A stretch of DNA of 64,000 nucleotides from Aphelocoma coerulescens (Eukaryota; Chordata; Aves; Passeriformes; Corvidae), in the NCBI RefSeq assembly GCF_041296385.1, contig NW_027183523.1:277826-341825 (forward strand), given 5' to 3'. Under the pieces are notes generated by a model. The model was not told the DNA's origin. It made no database searches and saw only the letters and a list, made by a program, of their open reading frames with translations. Positions 51,816-61,200 of this stretch are shown one piece after another (positions within the stretch are counted from its first letter, which is position 1; each line of letters begins with the position of its first letter). The position numbers and the translations under genes were made by a program.

Positions 51816-52330
51816 ACCCTGCCCACGGGGTCCTTGTCCCTTCTGGAGCTGGAGGCCCCCTCGGTGTCCCCCACCCTGTCCCAGGGGTGCTGCCAGGCCA
51901 GGGAGGGACACCCCCAAATTTGGGACACTCCAAGGTGGGGACACCCCCAAAATTGGGACACCTGAAAACTGGGGATGCCCCCAAAATTGGGATAGCTCGA
52001 ATTTGGGACACCCGAAAATGAGGACACCCCCAAGATTGGGATACCTCGAATTTGGGACACCCCAAGGTGGGGACACCCCCGAAATTTGGGATACCTCAGA
52101 TTTGGAGACACCCCAAAAGGGGGACACCCCGAATTTGGGATACCTCAGATTTGGAGACACCCCAAAATGGGGACACCCCAAATTTGGGATACCCCGAATT
52201 GGAGACACCCCAAGGTGGGGCCACCCCAAATTGGAGACTGAGGCCACCCCCAAATTTGGGCCACCGCAAAAGCGGGGTCACCCCGAGTTGCGCTGTGGGG
52301 TGGAGGGACCCGGTCCCGTATGAAGCCCCC
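51816..52330. repeat. Minisatellite with AATTTGGGACACCCC
   Basis: After 90 unique bases, units of 20-37 bases: CCCCCAAATTTGGGACACC and CCAAGGTGGGGACACCCC. The core AAATTTGGGAT is similar to the RAB5B intron 1 array at 30.2 kb, though the flanks differ. Confidence 0.88.
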
Positions 52331-52890
52331 AGGGCAGGGTCCCGGCCCCGGGGACACCTCGGGGACACCCCGGGGACACCCTGGGGACCCTCGGGGACAC
52401 CTCGGGGACACCCCGGGGACACCCCGGGGACCCTCGGGGACACCTCGGGGACACCCTGGGGACACCCTGGGGACCCTCAGGGCCACCCTGGGGACACCCT
52501 GGGGACACCCTGGGGACCCTCAGGGACCCTCGGGGACACCCTGGGGACCCTCGGGGACACCCTGGGGCCACCCCGGGGACACCTCGGGGACACCCTCGGG
52601 ACCCCCCGGGGACCCTCAGGGACCCTCGGGGACACCCTGGGGACCCTCGGGGATCCTCGGGGACACCGCGGGGACACCCCAGGGACCCTCGGGGACACCC
52701 TGGGGACACCGCGGGGACACCCCGGGGACCCTCGGGGACACCCTGGGGACACCGCGGGGACACCCCGGGGACCCTCGGGGACACCTCGGGGCCACCCTGG
52801 GGACACCCTGGGGACCCTCGGGGACACCCCGGGGACCCTCAGGGACATTCCCGGGGACACCCTGGGGACACCCCGGGGCCTCTGGAATTG
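52331..52890. repeat. Minisatellite GGGGACACCCTGGGGACCCT
   Basis: Units of 11-13 bases: CGGGGACACC, CTGGGGACACC and CTCGGGGACC. Strongly self-complementary in RNA, because GGGG and CCC blocks alternate. Confidence 0.93.
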
Positions 52891-52964
52891 TCCCCAAAGG
52901 TGGGGACCCCCCAGGACCCCCCCATGTCCCAGCCCTGGACCAAACGGGGACACTGCAGCTCCTT

Positions 52965-53545
52965 TCTATCTTTTTTTTTTTGTGTGTTTTCTTTCTCTTT
53001 TTCTTAATTTTTTTCCCCTTTTATTTCTCTTTTTTTTCCTCTTTTTTTTCCTCTTTTTTTTCCTCTTTTTCCCCCTCTATTTTCCTTTTTTTTCCTCTTT
53101 TTTTCCTTTTTTTTCCTCTTTCTTTCCTCTCTCTTTTTTCCTCTTTTTTCCATCTCTTTCTCCTCTTTCTTTCCTCTTTTTCCTCCTTTTTTTTTCTTCC
53201 CCTCTTTTTTTCCTGTTTTTTTCTTTCTTTCCCCCTTTTTCCCTCTTTTTCCCTCTTTTTCCCTCTTTTTCCCTCTTTTTCCCTCTTTTTCCCTCTTTCT
53301 TTCCTCTTTCTTTCCTCTTTTTTTCTTTTTCCCTCTTTTTTCTTTCTTTTTTTCCTTTTTTCCTCTATTTCCTCTTTTTTCTCTTTTTTCCCCCTTTATA
53401 TCCCCCTTTTTTCCTCTTTTCCTCTTTCTTTCCTCTTTCTTTCCTCTTTTTTCCCCTCTTTTTTTCCCCTCTTCATTCTCGTTTTTTTTTCTCTTCTTTT
53501 TTTTTTTGTTTATTTTGGGGTTTTTTTCCCTTTTTTCTGTTTGTT
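52965..53545. repeat. Polypyrimidine tract TTTTTTCCTC
   Basis: About 580 bases of nearly pure T and C on the plus strand (TCTTTTTTTCCTC, TCTTTTTCCC). The final 60 bases become T/G-rich. Similar in kind to the CDK2 intron 6 array. Confidence 0.92.
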
Positions 53546-53660
53546 TTTCTCTTGCTTTGGGGAAGCTCCTCCCTCGCGGTGAAATAACAATCGTGGTAAC
53601 CACACAACTCGGTCGCTGATTTACCGATGTATTTAATGTAAAGTAAAACGGAACAACGAT
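53546..53660 (+). other. RAB5B: Complex AT-balanced segment, candidate RAB5B 3' end
   Basis: About 115 unique bases of ordinary composition, ending in TGTATTTAATG, AGTAAA at 53642-53647 (a known weak poly(A) signal variant) and, 13 bases later, a run of 15 A. This would be a plausible cleavage region for RAB5B, about 400 bases upstream of the SUOX promoter; human RAB5B and SUOX are also very close. It would imply a 7.1-kb 3' UTR made mostly of repeats. A small retrocopy with poly(A) tail is the alternative. Confidence 0.35.
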
Positions 53661-53755
53661 AAAAAAAAAAAAAAACACCAAAAAAACCAAAAAAAAAATC
53701 AAAAAAAAGGGGGAAAAAAAAATCCCAAAACCAAAAAATTCCCAACTTTTTGTGT
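53661..53755. repeat. A-rich tract
   Basis: Runs of 5-15 A broken by C, G and T. Together with the upstream T-rich tract it could pair as an imperfect hairpin around 53546-53660. Confidence 0.8.
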
Positions 53756-53825
53756 GCTCAGGGAGGGGACGCGGCGACAACGCGGCCACCGCGGAGCCAT
53801 GCGGTGCCAGCTGCCGGCCCTGCCC

Positions 53826-53839
53826 TGATAACGCTTATC
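53826..53839. promoter_or_regulatory. Palindromic double GATA site
   Basis: TGATAACGCTTATCA: a GATA and an inverted GATA (TTATC) four bases apart. Perfect palindromic halves of this kind bind GATA factors well. Lies about 110 bases upstream of the SUOX promoter elements. Confidence 0.35.
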
Positions 53840-53939
53840 AGAGCTCGCAGCTGCGTGACGGCTCTATTTTTTTTTTTTTTTGCCGTTTTTTGCCGGTTTT
53901 TTACCCAAATTCCCACCGGGAAATTCGGGGAGCGGCGCT

Positions 53940-54130
53940 GCCCCTTTAAATCCGCGTTGCCGCTCTGCGAAGACCCCCGCTGCCTGTGCTGGTGTTGCCC
54001 CTTTAAGGCGGTGCTGGTGGGGCCCACCCGGAGCGAGGCCACGCCCACGTGGGCCCCGTTAAAGCAAACGGAGGGGGCGTGGTCAGAGAGGTCGCGCCCT
54101 CCGCGAGGCCACGCCCACCGCGCCCCTCTT
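53940..54130 (+). promoter_or_regulatory. SUOX: SUOX promoter with four TTTAA / TTAAAG elements
   Basis: CCCCTTTAAA at 53941, CCCCTTTAAG at 53998, CCCCGTTAAAG at 54055 and CCCTCTTAAAG at 54124, spaced about 57, 57 and 69 bases. GAGGCCACGCCCAC (CACCC/KLF-like) occurs at 54035-54048 and 54095-54108, with GGGGGCGTGG between them. An E-box CACGTG is at 54046-54051. The spacing suggests a tandemly duplicated promoter unit. Confidence 0.6.
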
Positions 54131-54179
54131 AAAGCGGCCGTGCCCGCACGGACATCGCGGGACCGGAACCGTTACGCAG
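54131..54179 (+). other. SUOX: SUOX noncoding exon 1 (predicted)
   Basis: GC-rich sequence ending at TTACGCAG|GTGCGC. The 5' end is not visible. The coding frame begins in the next exon. Confidence 0.4.
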
Positions 54180-55125
54180 GTGCGCGGCGGGGACGAGCGG
54201 GACCGCGGAGGGGCTGGGGACAACCGGGACCGGGGTGGGGCTGGGGCGGAAAGCCCTGAGCCGACACCGGGGTGAGGCTGAGGGGTGGGAGAACCGGGAC
54301 CGGGATGGGGGTGGGGGGGAAAAAACCGGGACCGGGGGGGGGGGGGTTTGGGGACAACCGGGAGCGGGCTGGGCCTACGGCGGGGACAGCCGGGACCGGG
54401 ATGGGGGAAGGAAGAACCGGGACCGGGATGGGGAGGGAAGAACCGGGACCGGGATGGCGCTGAGGACAACCGGGATCGGGATGGGGGAAGGAAGAACCGG
54501 GACCGGGTTGGGGGAAAAACAACCGGGATCGGGATGGGGGAAGGAAGAACCGGGACCGGGCTGGGGGAAAAACAACCGGGATCGGGATGGGGGAAGGAAG
54601 AACCGGGACCGGGATGGGGGAAAAACAACCGGGATCGGGATGGGGGAAGGAAGAACCGGGACCGGGATGGGGGAAAAACAACCGGGAGCGGGCTGGGGCT
54701 GGCGGGGGACAACGGGGATCGGGATGGGGACAACCGGGACCGACCAGGCTGGGGCTGGGGGCAACCGGGACCGACCGGGCTGGGGCGCAGAACCGGGATC
54801 GGGCTGGGGCTGGGGGGGCAGAATCGAGACCGGGATGGGGCTGGGGGGGGGGAACAACGGGGATCGGGCTGGGGACAACCGGGACCGACCGGGCTGGGGC
54901 AGCGGGGCAGAACCGGGACCGGGATGGGGCTGGGGTGGGGGGGGGGAACAACCGGGACCGGGCTGGGGCAGCGGGGCAGAACCGGGACTGGGATGGGGCT
55001 GGGGGGGAACAACCGGGACCGGGCTGGGCTGGACAACCGGGACCGACCGGGCTGGGGGGCAGAACCGGGACCGGGCTGGGGCAGCGGGGGCAAAACCGGA
55101 GCGGGCGGGGAGGCGAACCGGGCGC
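54180..55125. repeat. SUOX intron 1 minisatellite
   Basis: Units of about 30-60 bases: GGGACCGGGATGGGGGAAGG, AAGAACCGGGACCGGG and AAAAACAACCGGGATCGGG. Purine-rich on the plus strand, G-quadruplex prone. Confidence 0.93.
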
Positions 55126-55170
55126 GGTCGTGTCGCAGCAGAGGTCCCTGATCGCCGCTTTCCCCGGCAG

Positions 55171-55281
55171 CGTCACCGGGGCCGTTTCCCGGTACCGGCG
55201 CCCCGTGCCCGCCGCAGCCCCGCTCTCCCGTTCCGCCGCCGCCGCCGCGATGCTGCTGCTCCGGGCCATGGCCGGGCGCAG
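55171..55281 (+). CDS. SUOX: SUOX exon 2 with start codon
   Basis: Acceptor GCTTTCCCCGGCAG ends at 55170. 5' UTR to 55249, then coding from ATG 55250 ([10 protein letters not shown]) to AG|GTAAGA. A second in-frame ATG lies six codons on. The first is chosen because MLLL matches mammalian SUOX. Coding part is 32 bases. Confidence 0.9.
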
Positions 55282-58200
55282 GTAAGAGCGGCCCCCCCGG
55301 TGCCCCCCCGGTGTCCCCCCGGTGTCCCCTCCGGTGTCCCCCCGGTGTCCCCCCGGTGTCCCCCCCGTGTCCCCCCCGTGTCCCCCCCGGTGTCCCTCCG
55401 GTGTCCCCCCCGGTGTCCCTCCCGGTGTCCCTCCCGGTGTCCCCCCCCGGTGTCCCCCCCGGTGTCCCCCCGGTGTCCCCCCCGGTGTCCCTCCGGTGTC
55501 CCCCCCGATGTCCCCCCGGTGTCCCCCCCGGTGTCCCCCCCGGTGTCCCCCCCGTGTCCCCCCCGGTGTCCCTCCGGTGTCCCCCCCGGTGTCCCCCCGG
55601 TGTCCCCCCCGGTGTCCCCCCCGGTGTCCCCCCCCGGTGTCCCCCCGGTGTCGCCGTGACCCCGCTGTCCCCGCAGGCTCCCGCCGCTGACGCAGCTGCA
55701 CCGCGGCTGCTCCCGCTGGGCCGCCGGTAGCGCGGTCCCGGGGGGACACCGGGGGGCGGCCCCGGTGCTGGCGGCGCTGCTGGGGCTCGGGGCCGTCCTG
55801 GCCTACGGAGAGCGGCGGCGGAGGGTGAGCGACAGCGCGGGGACAGCGGGGCGGTGGCGCCGGGATGGCACCGGGCGGGGGCGGGGTGACACCTCCGGGA
55901 CCTTCCCCGGGTCGATGACACCGGGGGTGGGGTTGGAGCCCGACGGGGCGGATCCCGGGGAGAGGTGACACCGGGACAGCGGGAACGCGGGAGGGGGTGG
56001 CACCGGGGGGTGGATCCCGAGGGAGGAGGGTGGCACCGGGGACGGGGTGGTACCGGGATACGGGGACCTGGGAAGGGGTGGCACCGGGATAGGGGATCAC
56101 AGGAGGGGGTGGTACCGGGATAGGGGGACCTGGGAAGGAGTGGTACCGGGAGAGGGGATCACAGGAGGGGGTGGCACCGGGATAGGGGGAACCCAGGAGG
56201 GGGTGGCACCGGGATAGGGGGACCTGGGAAGGAGTGGCACCGGGATAGGGGGATCACAGGAGGGGGTGGCACCGGGGGGTGGATCCTGAGGGAGGAGGGT
56301 GGCACCGGGGACGGGGTGGTACCGGGATAGGGGGACCTGGGAAGGGGTGGCACCGGGATAGGGGGATCACAGGAGGGGGTGGTACCGGGATAGGGGGACC
56401 TGGGAAGGGGTGGCACCGGGATAGGGGGATCACAGGAGGGGGTGGTACCGGGATAGGGGGACCTGGGAAGGAGTGGCACCGGGAGAGGGGATCACGGGAG
56501 AGGGGTGGCACCGGGAGAGGGGATCATGGGGACGGGGTGGCACCGGGATAGGGGGAACCCGGGAGGGGGTGGCACCGGGATAGGAGATCAGGGAGAGGGG
56601 ATGGCACCGGGATAGGGGGACCAGCGAGAGGGGATGGCACTGGGACAGGAGATCACGGAGAGGGGATGGCACCGGGACAGGAGATCACGGGGAGGGAGTG
56701 GCACTGGGACAGGAGATCACGGGGAGGGGGTGGCACCAGGACAGGAGATCACGGGGAGGGAGTGGCACCGGGACAGGGGGACCCGGGGAGGGGGTGGCAC
56801 CGGGACAGGGGATCACGGGGAGGGGGTGGCACCAGGACAGGGGATCACGGGGAGGGGGTGGCACCAGGACAGGAGATCACGGGGAGGGGGTGGCACCGGG
56901 ACAGGGGGACCCGGGGAGGGGATGGCACCGGGACAGGAGATGCCAGGGAGGGGATGGCACCGGGACAGGGGGACCCGGAGATGCAGCACCGGGAGAGGAG
57001 GGGAGGCCACGCCCGGACCCTCCAGAACCCCCCACACCCCCCTCCTTGCCCAGGCCGGGGACAGAGGTGCCACCACCCCTGAGCCTGTGTCACCCCCCAG
57101 CCGCTTTCGGGGGGGTCCTGCCAGACCCGGGGGGAGGTGGGGGGATCCCGGGCGGGTTCCCTCTGACCCGTCCGGTGTCGGCAGAGCGCCCAGGCCGCCC
57201 AGGCCACTCCAGCCCCGCAGTACCCACGGTACACCCGGGCCGAGGTGGCCCGGCACCGCACGCCGGCGGAGCGCGTGTGGGTCACGCACGGCACCGAGGT
57301 CTTCGACGTCACCGATTTCGTGGAGCTGCACCCGGGGGGACCGGACAAGCTGCTGCTGGCGGCCGGGGGACCCCTGGAGCCCTTTTGGGCTCTCTACGCC
57401 GTGCACAGCCAGCCGCACGTGCTGGAGCTGCTGCGCGACTACAAAGTGGGCGAGCTGAGCCCCGAGGAGGCCTCGCCGCCCCCGGCGGACACCCAGGACC
57501 CGTTCGCCGGTGACCCCCCGCGGCACCCGGCGCTGCGGGTGAACAGCCTGAAGCCTTTCAACGCCGAGCCGCCGCCGGAGCTGCTGACGCAGAGTTTCCT
57601 GACGCCCAACGAGCTCTTCTTCACCCGTAACCACCTCCCGGTGCCCGCCGTGGAGCCGGGCTCGTACCGGCTGCGCGTGGAGGGTCCCGGTGGCCGCTCG
57701 TTGTCGCTGTCGCTGGAGGAGCTGCGCGGCCGCTTCCCCAAGCACGAGGTGACGGCCACGCTGCAATGCGCCGGCAACCGGAGGTCCGAGATGAGCCGCG
57801 TCCGGCCGGTCAAGGGGCTGGCGTGGGACATCGGGGCCATCAGCACGGCGCGCTGGGGCGGGGCGCGGCTCCGGGATGTGCTGCTGCACGCCGGTTTCGG
57901 CGACCAGCCCCCCTCTGAGGGCGAGTGGCACGTGTGCTTCGAGGGGCTGGACGTGGACGCTTCGGGGACGCCTTACGGAGCGTCCATCCCGTTCCACCGA
58001 GCCGTCAGCGCCGAGGCCGAGGTGCTGCTGGCCTACGAGATGAACGGGCAGGAGCTGCCGCGGGATCACGGCTTCCCGGTGCGCGTCCTGGTGCCCGGCG
58101 TGGTGGGAGCGCGGAGCGTCAAGTGGCTGCGCCGCGTGGCCGTGTCGCCGGCCGAGAGCCCGAGCCATTGGCAGCAGAACGACTACAAAGGGTTCTGCCC

Positions 58201-61200
58201 GTCCGTGGACTGGGACTCGGTGGATTTCCGAGCCGCCCCCGCCATCCAGGAGCTGCCGGTGCAGTCGGCGATCACCGAGCCGCGGCCCGGGGCGGCCGTG
58301 CCCGAGGGGGAGCTGACGGTGAAGGGCTACGCGTGGAGCGGCGGCGGCAGGGAGGTGGTGAGGGTGAGTGGGGGAAAGGGGTGGGAAAAGGGGGTGGGAT
58401 GGGTGGGAGAAGGGGGGGAAAGGGGTGGGAGAAGGGGGTGGGATGGGTGGGAGAAGGGGATGGAATCAGTGGGAAAAGGGGATGGAATGGGCGGGAGAAG
58501 GGGGGAAAGGGGTGGGAAAAGGGGGTGGGATGGGTGGGAGAAGGGGATGGAATGGGCAGGAAAAGGGGGTGGAATTGGTGGGAAAAGGGGGGGAATGGGT
58601 GGGAAAAAGGGGATGGAATTGATGGGAAAAGGGGGGGATGGGTGGGAGAAGGGGGTGGGATGGACAGGAAAAAGGGATGGAATCGGTGGGAAAAGGGGAT
58701 GGAAGGGGCAGGAAAAAGGGGTGGAGTGGGCAGGAAAAAGGGATGGAATGGGTGGGGAAAGGGGGGGAATGGGTGGGAGAAGGGGGTGGGATGGGTGGGA
58801 GAAGGGGGGGAAGGGGTGGGAAAAGGGGGTGGGATGGGTGGGAGAAGGGGGGGGAAGGGGTGGGAAAAGGGGGTGGGATGGGTGGGAGAAGGGGGGGAAG
58901 GGGTGGGAAAAGGGGATGGAATGGGCGGGAGAAGGGGGGAAAGGGGTGGGAAAAGGGGGTGGGATGGGCGGGAGAAGGGGGGAAAGGGGTGGGAAAAGGG
59001 GGTGGGATGGGTGGGAGAAGGGGATGGAATGGGCAGGAAAAGGGGGTGGAATTGGTGGGAAAAGGGGGGGATGGGTGGGAGAAGGGGGTGGGATGGGCAG
59101 GAAAAAGGGATGGAATCAGTGGGAAAAGGGGATGGAAGGGGCAGGAAAAAGGGATGGAGTGGGCAGGAAAAAGGGATGGAATGGGTGGGGAAAGGGGGGG
59201 AATGGGTGGGAGAAGGGGGTGGGATGGGTGGGAGAAGGGGGGAAAGGGGTGGGAAAAGGGGGGGATGGGTGGGAGAAGGGGGTGGGATGGACAGGAAAAG
59301 GGGGTGGAATCAGCTGGAAAAGGGGCTGGAATTGGCGAGAGAAGGGGCTGGAATCAGCGGGAAAAGCGGGTGTGGGATGGGCGGGAAAAGGGGGGGAATG
59401 GGTGGGAAAAGGGGCTGGAATTGGTGGGAAAAGATAATGGAATTGGCGGGAAAAAGGGCTGGAAATCCCGGGAAAAGGGAATGGAATTGGCGGGAAAAAG
59501 GGGGAATGGAATTGGCGGGAAAAGGGAATGGAATTGGCAGGAAACGGGAAAAAGGGCTGGAATTGGTGGGAAAAGGGAATGGAATTGGCCGGAAAAGGGG
59601 GAATGGAATTGGCTGGAAAAAGGGGCTGGAATTGGCGGGAAAAGGGAATGGAATTGGCGGGAAAAAGGGGCTGGAATTAATGCAGGGAGATAACATCTTG
59701 ATGCAATAGTTAATCAAGCGAGATAACATAATAATGCAATAATTAATATGGGGAGATAATAATAATAATAAAGCAAGATAACAGAATAATAAAATAATTA
59801 ATGTAGGGAGATAACATCGTGATGCAATAATTAATGCAGGGAGATAATACCATGATGCAATAATTAATATGGCGAAATAATAATAATAAAGTGAGATAAC
59901 ATAATCATAAAATAATTAATGTAGAGATAACGTAATCATAAAATAATGAATGTAGGGAGATAACATCATGATGCACTAATTAATGCAGGGAGATAATTTA
60001 ATGATGCAATAATTAATGCAGGGAGATAACACCATGATGCAATAATTAATATGGCGAAATAATAATAATAAAGTGAGATAACATAATCATAAAATAATTA
60101 ATGTAGCGAGATAACATAGTCATAAAATAATTAATGTAGGGAGATAACACCATGATGCAATAATTAATGCAGGGAGATAACATCATGATGCACTAATTAA
60201 TGCAGGGAGATAACATCATGATGCACTAGTTAATCAAGCGAGATAACATGATAATGCACTAATTAATATGCGGAGATAATAATAATAATAATAATAGAGC
60301 GAGATAACAGAATAATAAAATAATTAATGTAGCGAGATAACAATCATAAAATAATTAATGTAGGGAGATAACATCGTGATGCAATAATTAATGCAGGGAG
60401 ATAACATCATGATGCACTAATTAATATGGTGAGGTAATAATAATAATAAAGCGAGATAACAGAATAATAAAATAATTAATGTAGCGAGATAACATAATCA
60501 TAAAATAATTAATGTAGGGAGATAACATGATGCACTAATTAATGCAGGGAGATAACATCATGATGCACTAATTAATGTGGCGAGGTAATAATAATAATAA
60601 AGCGAGATAACAGAATAATAAAATAATTAATGTAGCGAGATAACAATCATAAAATAATTAATGTAGGGAGATAACATCGTGATGCAATAATTAATGCAGG
60701 GAGATAACATCATGATGCACTAATATTAATAGTGGCGAGGTCAATAATACATAATAATAGCAAGATAACAGAATTAATAAAATAATTAATGTAGCTCAGT
60801 AACAATCCCACCACTATACTTTATCTCCCCATATCTATCCACAACCATATCTTATCTCACCCACATCTATCCCACAACCATCTTTATCACCCCCATATCC
60901 TACAACCACATTATCTCCCACACACTATCACCCTATCTTCCCCACCACTACCCCACCAACCATACTTTCTCACCCAACACCACCCCCCAACATCCTTTCT
61001 CCCCCCACATCTATCCACCACCAATCTCTATCACCCCATCACATCCTACCACCCACATCTTTCTCCCCCCCACCAACCATTCTCCCTCACCTTCTTCAAA
61101 TCACTCTCACCCACCTATCTTAACAACCCCTTCATTCAAATACCCCATCTCTTAAACCCAACACAAAACAACCCCACACACACACACACACAACACCACC

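Noticed and set aside
55250..55281. Starting SUOX at the second ATG (MAGRR)
   Set aside because: The first ATG gives MLLLRA, which resembles the mammalian SUOX start.
57245..59437. A 730-codon SUOX form reading through exon 4 into the purine array
   Set aside because: GTGAGT at 58364 is a strong donor. The protein after REVVR becomes pure GGKGWEK-type repeat, and the VDV continuation is found at 63993.
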